From positions 15,721,000-15,784,999 of the forward strand of contig CM076145.1 in NCBI GenBank assembly GCA_038025085.1: a DNA stretch of 64,000 nucleotides. The letters are read 5' to 3'. Both the position numbers and the translations under genes were made by a program. Under the pieces are notes generated by a model. The model made no database searches. It saw nothing but the letters and a program-made list of their open reading frames with translations, and had not been told where the DNA came from. The first letter of the stretch is position 1. Each line of letters starts with the position of its first letter. The DNA comes from Tetragonia tetragonoides (taxonomy: Eukaryota; Streptophyta; Magnoliopsida; Caryophyllales; Aizoaceae). Shown here piece by piece: positions 1 to 10,900 of the stretch.

Positions 1-103
1 ATGAGCCATTTTGCTTTAATCCACAGTATATCGAAGTCAAAGGTAGTGAAGCCAGCAAAAGTAGTGGCAAATCAGTGGTTCAAAAACGTTATATCATGAA
101 GAC
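1..103. other. Host DNA left of the copia LTR
   Basis: Short flank outside the copia LTR that begins at 104. A plus-strand reading frame opens at base 1 and stops at about 97, with no recognisable similarity. It could be intron or upstream exon sequence of the gene seen at 4849-7017, but nothing here proves that. Confidence 0.2.
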
Positions 104-404
104 TGTAAGAAAACAAGAATTTGCTAATTCTTGTATTCACTCAATATATAAACAAAATAGGAGGAGAATAATAAGAATATAGGAAGTATAACAATCTGCT
201 AAATTGTTTCACACTTTCTTCCTTAAATATCTGATTTACAACATCTCTTTTATAGACTTTCATATACTAAATTTACCAAAGGTATCTAATGAAACTCATT
301 TATAACCTCCTAAGATGTTACAATTAATCTGCGGTTAATTGTGAATTGCTAAACACTTATTTACTATTCTTAGCTTATTTAATTCAAGTTTGTTTTCTTT
401 AACA
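104..404 (-). repeat. 3' LTR of the copia element (301 bp)
   Basis: On the plus strand it begins TGTAAGAAAACAAG and ends TTTCTTTAACA, so it has the TG...CA ends of an LTR. On the minus strand a TATAAAA box lies at 248-254. The polypurine tract abuts it at 405-418. No partner copy was found near 4400. Confidence 0.8.
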
Positions 405-418
405 CGCCCCCTCAAACT
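405..418 (-). other. Polypurine tract of the copia element
   Basis: The minus strand reads gtttgagggggcgtg directly before the TGTTAAAG start of the LTR. This is the expected position and composition of the plus-strand DNA primer of an LTR retrotransposon. Confidence 0.7.
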
Positions 419-425
419 TGAATTT

Positions 426-2039
426 TCATTTCGGAGCAACTACTCCGAGCATAGTCTTGAATTTCTCAAATAGATCAGCCTTAAGAGGCTTTGTCAAGAC
501 ATCGGCAACTTGCTCTTCAGATTTGCAAAACTGAAGTTCAATCTCGTTTTCCTTAATCAGTTCTCTGATGTAATGATAACGAATATCAATGTGCTTAGAT
601 CGACCATGAAACACGGGTTTCTTTGCTAGGGTCATAGCAGACATATTATCACAGTAAATAGTTGTTGGACTTTCTTCACGATGTTCTAGTTCTGCTAACA
701 TTTTTCGTAGCCAAACTGCTTGACATGCTGCTGATGTTGCTGCTATATACTCAGCTTCCGCTGTCGATAAGGCTACTACTGCTTGCTTCTTTGACGACCA
801 TGATATGACACTTCTACCCAGATAAAAGACATATTCAGAAGTGCTTTTGCGTGTATCAAGGTCACCAGCCCAATCACTATCGCTATACCCAACCAACTTG
901 AAATTATCTGAGTTGGTATAGAAGATACCATGATCTCGAGTACCACTTATGTAACGGAGAATCCTCTTTGCTACTTGCAAGTGTGATTGATGTGGCTTCT
1001 CCATGTACCGACTAATCAATCCGACTCCATAGACAATATCAGGTCTTGTGGAAGTCAAATATCGAAGACTACCAACAATACTCTTGAAATAAGTTGGATT
1101 TACCAATTCTCCGCAACCTTCTTTCTTCATCTCGACTCTTTCTGCTACGGGGGTTCTAATAGGTGCTGCTGCATCCATCTTGAACTTTTTCAAAATATCA
1201 GTGGCATATTTATTTTGCGAAACAAATATACCTTCATTAGTTTGCTGCACTTCAATGCCGAGGAAATATGACATCAAACCCATGTCTGTCATCTCGAACT
1301 CGCTCATCATTGCTTCTTTAAATTCAGCAAACATCTCTTCACTATTCCTAGTGAAGATAAAATCATCAACATATAAGCACAATATCAAAAGATCACCATT
1401 TTCCTTTGACTTGACATACAATGTATGCTCATGTGGACATTTCTGAAAACCATCTTGCAATAAGTATGTATCTATGCGAGAATACCATGCACGAGGTGCT
1501 TGTTTTAAGCCATATAAGGCTTTCTTGAGGCGAGATACTTTGCTTTCACCTCCTTTCCTCACAAAACCTGGTGGTTGTTCAACATAAACTTCTTCTTGAA
1601 GTACACCATTCAAAAATGCCGATTTTACATCCATTTGATGAATTTTCCACTTATTTTGTGCTGCAAGAGACAACATTATTCGTACAGTATCCATTCTAGA
1701 AACAGGAGCAAATACCTCGAAATAGTCAGTTCCCGGCTTTTGCTTATAGCCTTTGACTACCAATCTTGCCTTATAACGGTCAACTTCACCATCTTGTCTA
1801 TATTTTGTCTTGTATACCCATTTAACTCCAATGGGCCTTTTTCCAGCTGGTAACAAAGTCAACTCCCAAGTTTCATTTTTCTCAATTGAGTTGATCTCCT
1901 CATTCATAGCTTGGATCCACCTTTCATGTGCTGCAGCATCTTCATATGAAACTGGATCGCAATCAGCAAATAAACAAAAATTTACGAGGGTCTCATCAGT
2001 GGAATCTTCCTCATCATCATCTCTGTATATTACATAATC
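426..2039 (-). pseudogene. Copia pol: reverse transcriptase and RNase H part
   Basis: This is the C-terminal part of the gag-pol polyprotein. The open stretch 1907-426 begins in the conserved '[17 protein letters not shown]' region at the start of the copia RT domain. The RT active site is visible as YVDD ('[10 protein letters not shown]'), after '[13 protein letters not shown]'. RNase H follows, with 'YSDSDWAGD', 'ALSTAEAEY' and the C-terminal '[13 protein letters not shown]' and 'ADVLTKPL' blocks. It is in frame with the upstream integrase segment and separated from it only by the TAA at 2040-2042. It ends at a normal stop (426-428), a few bases before the polypurine tract. Confidence 0.9.
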
Positions 2040-3638
2040 TTAATATCGTGTTGGCATAACACGATTTCTCTGCGGACGACCTGCTGGCCTTGCATCTTCC
2101 GTCATAGAGGAAGTATTAACTGGTGGTGTTAGGGAGCCACTTGGAGAATGAGTCTGTGGCTCATCTATGGGAACTTCATTTATAATGACATTGCTAGATG
2201 TGTCATTATTTTGATGCCATTTCCATTCTTCATCTTCAATAAATCGAACATCTCTGCTCACTATAATCTCCTCGCTATCTGGATTATACAACTTATAACC
2301 CTTGGTCACATCACTATAACCAATAAATATACATTTTCTGCTTTTATCATCGAGCTTTTTCCTCTTCTGATCTGGTATATGGGCATATGCAATGCACCCA
2401 AATACACGTAAATGAGACACATCTGGTTTGTTCCCACTCCATGCTTCTTCTGGCGTCCGTCCACGAACACTCCTAGTGGGACACCTATTCAATAAGTAAA
2501 TTGCACAACAAACGGCCTCTGCCCAAAATGGTTTTGGCAGATGTTTGGCCTTCAACATGCTTCTAGCCATCTCAAATATGGTTCTATTTTTTCTTTCTGC
2601 TATACCATTCTGCTGAGGAGTATAGCTAGCTGTTAATTGATGTTGAATCCCTTCTTTCTTGCAATAATTATTGAACTCATTTGATGTAAATTCTCCACCT
2701 CTGTCAGACCTCAGGGTCTTTAAAGGATAACCGCTTTGTTTTTCAACAAGTACTTTGAACTCCATAAACTTGTTGAATGCTGCAGATTTTTCTTTCAAGA
2801 AATAAACCCATAACTTTCTAGAAAAATCATCTACAAATAGTAGAAAATACTTTTTCTTCCCGATAGATTCTACCTCAACTGGTCCACATATATCCCTGTG
2901 CACCAACTCTAACGGTTGCTTCGCTCGTCTAGACTTTTTAATCATAAACGAGTCTCGATGATGCTTTCCGAGAATGCAACCTTCACAAGGGCTACTAAGA
3001 GCTTCAATAAGAGGTAAGCCCGTAACCATATCTAGCCGCACCAATAACTTCAAGCCTCGGAAGTTCAAATGGCCAAATCGAAGATGCCATAACCAATTGC
3101 TATCTTTCACCATTGCTTGTAAACTCATCAATGTTCTAGCTTGAACCGACAAAGGAAACATACGATTCTTCGTCATGTTCACCTTTGTAATACACTTATT
3201 ATTTTTTCCTCTGATCTCGCACACCCCATTTTCAATATGAACTTTGTGCCCCCTTTCTGAAAGTTGTCCAATGCTTAACAAATTCCAGAATAAACCTGGC
3301 ACATAGAATACGTCTGCAATCGTAACATTAGTACCATTTTTCGATTGAATACTAATATTACCTTTTCCCTTCACAGGAATTTTAGACTTATTTCCGAAAC
3401 TCACTTCTCCTTTCACCGATTCATCAAGGAAGGAGAACATTTCTTTCTTTCCGGTCATATGATTGCTACATCCCGTATCCAGATACCAAATATTGCTGTT
3501 TTCGGCATCTGTACTTTCTTTGCAGGCAAGAACTAAGTTTTCAGTCACTTCTACGGCATTCGCTTTTGCTTGCTCACCATGTTGTACATTTTTCCGGCAT
3601 TCAAATACATAATGCCCAAATTGTCTACATTTGTAACA
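2040..3638 (-). pseudogene. Copia zinc knuckle, protease and integrase part
   Basis: Middle of the same reading frame. Just after the TAG at 3639-3641 the frame shows a CCHC knuckle (C-X2-C-X4-H-X4-C). Next comes the aspartic protease motif '[11 protein letters not shown]', then the GAG-pre-integrase zinc finger ('WHLRFGHLN', then '[10 protein letters not shown]'). The integrase core follows: 'HRDICGPVE', 'LRSDRGGEF' and '[11 protein letters not shown]' supply the D, D and E. The frame is closed by TAA at 2040-2042, where the family normally reads through into RT. The two nonsense codons are the only lesions seen in about 1,300 codons. Confidence 0.88.
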
Positions 3639-4376
3639 CTAGATTTTGGATTTGCCACGCCCACCATTTGCTCTTTCACCCGAAGAACTGCCTTCACCAT
3701 TGATATCTTTATTTGAGGTATAAAAGTTACCTCTTCCTCGACTACGACCACGACCTCGGCTGCGACTTCTTTGGTATACGCCACGACCGCTGGATACATT
3801 CGCATTGCTTTGCAAAGCATGCTCACCCCTAGAATTGTTGTTTCGTTGGTTAATTCGCTGCTCATGAGAGGCCAACGAACCCAACAATCTTTCAATGGTG
3901 ATAATCGACAGGTCATTTCCTTGTTCTATTGCAGCCACAATAGGATCAAATTCTGATACGATTGTTCTCGTTATCTTCTCAACAACCCGTTGATCGGTTA
4001 TGGTTTCACCATTAGCCCGCATCTGATTTGTAATTAACTGGACCCGATCAAAGTAATCATTTATTGATTTTGAATCATTCATGCTTAGATTTTCAAAATC
4101 TCCGCCTAACGTCTGCAAACGAACTTGCCTCACTCTTTCGTCTCCTTTGTAGGATTTTTGCAGAATATCCCACGCCGCATGAGACGTTTCAGCTAACGAT
4201 ATTTTAGAAAATACCGTTTTCTGCTCAGCTGCAGAAAAGATAAAAAACAAGGCCTTCTGGTCTTTCTTGCGGGTTTCTTGTAATGTCTCATTCTCCTCCT
4301 TAGACATCGACCCAAATGCTGTTGGGTCGGTCACATCTTCAAATCCTTTTTCTACCACCTCCCACATATCATGAGA
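3639..4376 (-). pseudogene. Copia gag (UBN2-type), N-terminus missing
   Basis: The frame runs from 'SHDMWEVVEKGF' to 'GRGKSKI' and then TAG. Blocks typical of plant copia gag are present: 'WDILQKSYKGDERVR', 'LQTLGGDFENLSM', 'INDYFDRVQLITNQM' and an Arg/Gly-rich stretch before the zinc knuckle. The roughly 35-40 residues expected before 'SHDMW' are absent. The bases upstream read through a stop in this frame, so the start of gag was lost when the element was truncated. Confidence 0.85.
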
Positions 4377-4411
4377 GCGGAAGGTTTCTTGCGAATATTA
4401 TAATCGGGAAA

Positions 4412-4453
4412 TGGCAACAACAAGCAACTCATTTCAACTGCCCCTTCCAAACT
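4412..4453 (+). repeat. Possible inverted copy of the gag start
   Basis: On the plus strand, opposite to the copia element next to it, an ATG at 4412 opens 'MATTSNSFQLPLP'. This resembles the N-terminus that the truncated gag above lacks. The match is short (about 13 residues) and judged from memory of the family, so it may be chance. If real it marks an inversion at the broken 5' end of the element. Confidence 0.3.
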
Positions 4454-4635
4454 TATTTTACTTTGCATGCTCCTTATTATAATTATGAAATATAAAGAAT
4501 GGTTTTTCTGGTTCCAAAGGAGGTAGAGAGTTGAGTATCATAAGTTTATATTCAACTGACAAGTTACAAAAAGTTTACATAAAATGGAAATAGAAATGTT
4601 GCCAAAAAAAAAGAAAAAAAAAAAGAAAAAAAGAA

Positions 4636-4725
4636 GGGAATAGAAGGAATCGTACCTCGAACCTAATGTACCCAAGCTTCAGTTTTAACTAGTAGTGCAA
4701 TACCTCATTAACTAAAGAATTGTTT
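4636..4725 (-). mobile_element. tRNA-derived SINE copy (degenerate)
   Basis: The minus strand reads 'tagttaaaactgaagcttgg', 'gtacattaggttcgaggtac' and 'gattcc'. This parallels the SINE at 7758-7865 closely, including the segment leading into the box B. An A/G-rich plus-strand tract (4597-4637) adjoins it. The box B is mutated, so this is an old copy. Confidence 0.5.
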
Positions 4726-4848
4726 GATAAATATGCTTTAGTTATTGTAATTTTGACAAAAGTCCCTAGAGGCTATGATATTTCAATATGAAATTGGAAA
4801 TTCTATCCATCTCAAATTGTTTTTAATTAATGATGGGGTATTTTTCAG

Positions 4849-7017
4849 CAGATGAAAAGTGGGAGAAAATACAGTAATAGGCCAAGACATGGAGCAACAA
4901 ACAGAGCATCAGGAGGACCAGGGATGCAAGCCATATTTCTTGAACCTGGACACAAAACATGTGGCACTGGAGTTTTCCTTCCTAGAGGAGCAGGCACCGA
5001 CCTCCAACCAACCAAAAAGCCAGGTGGATCTTCGTTTTGTTTTTAATTATTAATGTTATTATTTGACTTCATTTATGTTTAGCATCTAAGGCAAAAATAT
5101 CCGGTTTGAGATTTAGCTACTTCCACAAAAGATAGAGAGCCTATCATCATAGCACATACATACCGGTAATAATGAGTTGAACGAATTGTTCTCACAATTT
5201 TATAGGGGTCCTCTAACTAGAGCTGGCAATTTGTCGGGTTAGATCGGGTTCGTGTTCGGGTTATTTATAAACGGGTTACAAAATGCTTAACCCAACCCTA
5301 ACCCGTTTATTAAACGAGTTGAAAACTCCAACTCTAACCCTACCCATTTAATAAACGGCTTGATCAGGTCGACCCATTTAACCCATTTAACTAACTAATT
5401 TTTGGAGAAAATGATTAAATTTTATATATAAATGAAAAATATATATTTAAATTATCAAATAAGTATCTAATTGAGAAATAAACTATTGCTTTAAGAGAAG
5501 ATGATATATTCTCATCATTATCAAATATTTATGTCACAAAATGTGTTGATATTCAATTTTCTTTTTTGTCAAAAGTGAGTAAACGGATTAGGTGAGTTAT
5601 TGTCGGGTTGAGACCTTCAACCCTAACCTCACCCATTTATTAAACGGGTTAGTCGTGTCGGACCCATTTAATTAAACGGGTTGAAAATCTCAACCCAAAC
5701 CCGCTTATCTCGGGTTAGGTTCGTGTCGGGTTGTCGTGTCGGGTCAGCTTTTGCCAGCTCTACCTCTAACCCATCAACTTATATAAAGTTATGCATTACA
5801 AATGCAAACTATCTACTCCATATGTTCTTATGAAACTCTACCATTTGCTTTTGGCACAAAGACAAGGCAAACTGATTTTGGCACTTGCTTTCCCCTTATA
5901 CACTCGATCAACATATATTAATAATGGTATGGAGGATGGTAGATGTAGTTTATAAATTTTGCAAAAGTGAGGGTAAAATGGTATTTTACTAGGAAATTGT
6001 TTACCACAAAGAGAAATGGTGGAATTTTATGAAAACATTTCAAATATGCAAATGGTACAATTTCATAGGAATAGAGAGAACATACATGTTCAACCAAAAA
6101 TAAATAGACACAATGATTTTAAATGTATCGCTATTGTCAATTTACCAATATTCAAAATGAATATAGTTAAGGACGTTTAGATATGGATTGGTGACTACTG
6201 GTAGCCTAATACCATACTTCATTAGAAAGTAGAGTAGAAAGTAGTAGTCTGTTTAGAGTAACAAACATTCGACTAAAATTGAATTTGGCAGAGTACGATA
6301 TTAATTAATTCATCAAGTCTTGTGTGAGACCAACTCAAAAGAAAATAGGATTACTATTTAGTAATGGAGGGGTCATTTATGGTGAGCAGTGATCCCTGTT
6401 TCATTGAAAAGTAACCCTCGTTTTACCAATAGTTAGAGAAAAACCGTCTTATAGAACTTCGTCTTACCAATAGTTAGTGAAAGACCGTCTTATAGAAGTT
6501 TTTGTGTGATTACAAAACTTCGTTTAAAACCATCTTACGGTAAATAATGAGATTAGGGTCACTTCTTTTAGCAAAAAAACAGTCACTGTTTATTGTGAGT
6601 AGACCATATATTTCTAAATAGTTACCTCATTTCTAAAGTTTCTAATGAAAGCGGCATTTATTTGTGCAGCGTGCTCTCCTGTTCTGCTACCTTCTCGTGT
6701 TGTTCAAGCTCTAAACCTCAACGTTCAAGCAAATGGCTTACGGATTACACCCCGTTATGGTAATTGCAATTAAACACTTTTGTTATTGAATGTAATCAAT
6801 CATGTCTCAACAATCATGTTTTATGGCTAATTAATATGCTCTGATATATTACCTTGTTTTTGCAGATCAAAAAACCAAGAATGAAAAAGATAGAATTGAG
6901 GATAAATTGGCTTACAAAAAAGAAGATCATGAAGTTGTAAGAGATCATTGTTATGTCCTTTCCCAAGACCAAAGTTGTTCTCCGGAAATATTTCTTCCAA
7001 AGGAGTGGAGTTATTAG
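4849..7017 (+). CDS. Plant-specific protein of unknown function, 3' exons
   Basis: Three exons splice cleanly: 4849-5023 (or from 4852), 6670-6759 and 6866-7017, ending in TAG. Borders are tttttcag/, CCAG/GTGG, gtgcag/CG, TATG/GTAA and tttgcag/AT, and the phases agree. The reading includes 'GTGVFLPRGAGTD', then 'KKPACSPVLLPSRVVQALNL', then 'CSPEIFLPKEWSY' at the C-terminus. I recognise these as conserved blocks of a plant-specific family without a known role, but cannot name the gene. No transmembrane or catalytic motif is seen. The exon at 4849 has its own acceptor, so earlier exons must exist; they are outside the window or displaced by the copia insertion. Introns hold a hAT MITE (5218-5762) and another MITE (6318-6512). 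Confidence 0.7.
5218..5762. mobile_element. Non-autonomous hAT element (545 bp)
   Basis: Perfect 12-bp terminal inverted repeats, TAGAGCTGGCAA at 5218-5229 and TTGCCAGCTCTA at 5751-5762, are flanked by a perfect 8-bp duplication, cctctaac, at 5210-5217 and 5763-5770. An 8-bp TSD with TAGRG-type ends is diagnostic of hAT. The interior is made of repeated 'cgggtt' and 'acccattta' motifs, with no ORF. It lies in an intron of the 4849-7017 gene. Confidence 0.93.
6318..6512 (+). mobile_element. MITE family A, copy 1
   Basis: It runs from 'cttgtgtgagaccaactc' to 'ccgtcttatagaagtttttg' with an imperfect inverted repeat at the ends (CTTnTnTnAGAC). Three relatives occur at 13705, 17960 and 18463. This copy has an internal duplication of about 50 bp around 'ccgtcttatagaa'. 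Exact ends and TSD were not established. Confidence 0.6.
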
Positions 7018-7072
7018 CAAACATAGCTGCTTGTAGTTTATTACACTGAGGGTACATAAATAACAAGCAATT

Positions 7073-7076
7073 TGCG

Positions 7077-7131
<55 letters not shown>
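7073..7131. repeat. (CG)n-(GA)n compound microsatellite
   Basis: About ten CG units run straight into about nineteen GA units. It lies just 3' of the stop codon at 7017 and so is probably in the 3' UTR of that gene. The rest of 7132-7757 shows no gene or clear repeat. Confidence 0.95.
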
Positions 7132-7134
<3 letters not shown>

Positions 7135-7757
7135 TTATCCATAAAAACACCTTCACCTCAGCTAGTTCAGTGTATCATCTTTAGCCTCTAGATAAATCCC
7201 TTGATAGGGCTTGTAGAAGTTGCAGGAGAGGTTAAAGGTTTACATTGATATTTGGTGTTTATTACATGTAATAACTTTAATGCAAATGAATAAAGTTCTT
7301 AATTATTTATAGATTATGCTTAATTAAATGGTTACTGGCATTAAAATTTTGCTCTGTTCAGGAAGCAGAATGATTCAAAATGCACTCTCTCCACTTGATA
7401 TTAATACATAGTAGAGTATATGTTAAGTGTTTAACTTCCTTATAAGAATTAAGAATCAATTCGGATCCTCTCTGCCATTCTATGTATCAGTCCCTATCCT
7501 AATCACATCCTAGTCATTTTGGAGTTTATCATAAATATCCCAAACTTAATAATGTATAAGGGGATGGGACACGAGATGGCGCACCAAAATGGGAAAGAGG
7601 ATCCTTATTGCAAATTTTGGGCTTCGAAGTAAAACCAAGTACTTCAGTTAGTTTAATTTGCGGGAAATTCCAAATAGAGCTTGAAGACTTGCATTCCAAT
7701 TTCCAGTACATTTGCCACCTACAAAACCCTGCTTAGCCTCATTCAATAAATCAAGTA

Positions 7758-7865
7758 TATCTTGGCCTAGTGGTTAAAACTAAGGTGTTGGGTACATTAG
7801 GTTCCAGGTTCGAATCCCCCTTCTCCATATATATTGTAATTGCCTTTGTGCCTCTATAAGCTGTA
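7758..7865 (+). mobile_element. tRNA-derived SINE
   Basis: A polymerase III box A (tggcctagtgg, 7763-7773) and box B (ggttcgaatcc, 7807-7817) are spaced as in a tRNA. The rest of the sequence cannot fold as a tRNA and continues into a 'ttgtaattgcctttgtg' tail typical of plant SINEs. A diverged copy is at 4636-4725 on the other strand. Confidence 0.7.
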
Positions 7866-7904
7866 CCAAATTACGAGTAATTGGTTAATTAGGGCACCAA
7901 ATTT

Positions 7905-10900
7905 CTAGTCGTTTGCTGTTGAGAGTGTAGAGTGTAGACTGATCAGTTGGGGATATACACTCCCTGGTTTGCAAATGAGCTCCTCATGGCTTCCAATTTC
8001 AGCAACTTTCCCTTGTTGTATCACTGCAATGATATCTGCATTGCGTATGGTCGATAGCCTGTGAGCCACAATGATCGTTGTTCTCCCTTTCATCAGCTTG
8101 TCTAGGGCGTCTTGAACAACTTTTTCAGATGAAGCATCTAATGCACTCGTTGCTTCATCTAACAAAAGGATTGACGGGTCTCTGAGTATCGCCCTAGCTA
8201 TGGCCACCCTTTGTTTTTGGCCTCCTGATAGTTTGCAACCTTTTTCTCCCACCCGTGTGTGGTACCCTTCAGCCATTCTGCTTATAAACTGGTGAGCATT
8301 TGCTGCTTGTGCAGCCTGAATTATCTCTACTTCTGTTGCATTCTCATTACCATATCGTATATTCTCGTATATAATGGTTGAGAATAAAGCTGGCTCTTGC
8401 TGAAGTAAGCCTATTTTCTGTCTAAGAGACTTCAGATTTAAGCTTCTGATGTTTAAACCATCTATGGATACATAACCTGAAGACGGATCGTAGAATCTCA
8501 TAACAAGAGCAATCAATGTGCTCTTGCCTGAACCACTTTGGCCTACAACAGCTAAGCTCCTCCCTGAAGGGATCTTTAGGTTCAAATCCTTAAGAACAGT
8601 TATTTCTGGTCTTGTTGGGTAGTTGAAGCTAACATCTATGAACTCTATGTCTCCTTTGATATCTGTCACCTTTTTCGAGGTGGGATCGTTCGAATTGATG
8701 GCTGTTTTCTTTTTAAGTATGCTAAATACAGATCCTAGTGCCTCTGATCCCTTGACAATGTCGGAGGTAAGAGCAGAGGCTTCTGCCACTGCAAAGGCTG
8801 TCACGATTAAAACCATGAAAGCGGTGATAACATCCCCAAAGTTGTTGTCTCTTCGTTTGATCAGGATTGAACCGTACCAGAGAGTGAGTGCATCGGAACA
8901 AAATGAAAGAAGTTGTGACAAGCCATATCCTAGACCTGATATGTGGCTTTTTACAAGAGCTTGTTTCTTTGGCTGGCTCAATGCGAAGGCAAATTGAGCT
9001 GAGATCCACTATTCTGCTCCAAAAGCAGCTATTGTTCGAATGTTTGCAATTGCTTCTCGAGCCAAAGCATTGGCTCCGGAATAGGCACTAGCGTTATTCC
9101 CTCCGAAATCCTTAAGAAAACATCTCTGCACAAACCAACAGAATATAGACATGGGAAGTGAATTAATTGCTTCTTAGTGTATGTACACGATGTAAAATCT
9201 TAAATTTTAAGTGGCTTGTTCTAACATGAATCACAATATGAACATTCCACTTTTCAAAGTGAGGTATATTGCCTTTAGTAAAAGCAGAGTAAAGGACATT
9301 ACAAAAGATGCTAGCAGTAAGATCAACAACAAAACGGCATTATGACACTCACCAGGTAAGCAGAAGATCATGAGTTTTCTTTTTTTTCCATATTCATTTA
9401 ATAATAGGGAAGAGAGAAATTCACCTCAGTTAGTGAAGCTCCAATTAACAGGGGAAATATAGTAAGGGTAACAGCAGCCATTCGCCAGCTAAATTTAAAG
9501 GCGACAGCAAATGCAGCCACTGTGAGTGCTGCGTTTTGTACAATGGTCGATAAACGATCAACAAGAGCAGTTCTAACAAGGGTTGCATCAGCTGCAAGTT
9601 TTGACATCAGGGAGCCCACATTATTCTCCTCCAACTCGAACCAGCCAGGTTTACTGGTGAGCATAGCTGCATACAACAACTATTAAGTTGTCAGTGTGAT
9701 AGTGAGCCATGATGTATGAAACCAATATTAGATAAACAGCAAAACTGAACCTGAAAACATTGCTGATCGGACACGAGTGGTGATTCGTTCTCCCATAACT
9801 GTGTAGAAGTAGTGCTGCAGAAGATTCACAGGAATAGTAATGCTAGCCAACATGAGAAATACAACAGCAGTTTTTTGAACTTCATGCAAGATTTTGGTGT
9901 CATCATTAGAGTAGAATGCAGTCAACATGTTGGTGATACCCAGGGCAAATATAGGGATTTGTATACCAGCAAGAACTGCACCAAGAGAACCAAGCACTGC
10001 ATACGGCCAGTCAGGTGCATTTAGCTTAACTAGTGCCTTGAATGATGGAGTTGAGTCTGTGGTGGGTGAATCAACTGTTTTAATTAGCGGTGGTTCTATA
10101 TTTGAATCAGACCTAAGATCCTGATAATTTTTAGAGGGCTCAGAACAGATTTGTGCACTTTGTTCCTTCCCACTATCTGATACTTGCAAACTGGCTAATG
10201 TTGCATACTCTCCTCCTTTTAGCATCAATTCTACATGAGTTCCTAACTCAACAACTCCACCATTCTTGAGAACAAGTATTTGATCAGCGCCTTGAATAGT
10301 GGACAATCTATGGGCAACTACAATAGTTGTTCGATTTGACATGATCACATCAAGTGCTTTCTGAACTACTTGTTCTGACTCTACATCAAGAGCACTTGTA
10401 GCTTCATCTAGGAGTAATATCTTTGGGTTTCTCAGAACAGCCCTAGCAATTGCGATTCTTTGCTTCTGTCCCCCTGATAGCAGTGTTCCACCTTCTCCTA
10501 CCTAAAAAGAAAGTGAACATTCCCGTGTCAAAAATTACAGTTATGTACCTTTAAGCAGTACTAAAGTTTCCCAAATCAAAAGAAATTAAAAACATATTTA
10601 TCGATCAGTGGTATGCAGTGTTTTGTGACAGTATCTATCACAGAACATTGTTAGTCAATTTTTTATCCTTTAGACACCTGGTTATAAGCTCATATGCTTC
10701 AGTAGTTCAAGTACAACTACAACAACACAGTTAGTACTTGAAGAACAGCAAGGAAAGCTAGATAAATCAGGAGAATAGCTTTTGTTTGATTTTCTTTCTA
10801 ATTCTCTAATGCCTTGTTGTGCTGATGCTTTTTTGTGCTGATGCTTTTCTTCTAGTTCATGTTTGCAATTGAAAAATCTTCTATGATAATCTATGTCAAA

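Larger units (their letters stand above)
104..4400 (-). mobile_element. Ty1/copia LTR retrotransposon, 5'-truncated
   Basis: The minus strand reads gag, protease, integrase, reverse transcriptase and RNase H in the copia order, followed by a polypurine tract and one LTR. The 3' LTR is at 104-404. No 5' LTR or primer binding site is found at the other end: the gag frame loses similarity to the family just above 4376, and the DNA beyond is unrelated or inverted. The whole gag-pol is in one reading frame, broken by only two stops, so the copy is fairly young but cannot move without its 5' LTR. The right boundary (about 4380-4400) is approximate. Confidence 0.9.

Noticed and set aside
7763..7817. 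Possible tRNA gene
   Set aside because: Box A and box B are present but no cloverleaf arms pair and the sequence runs on into a SINE tail.
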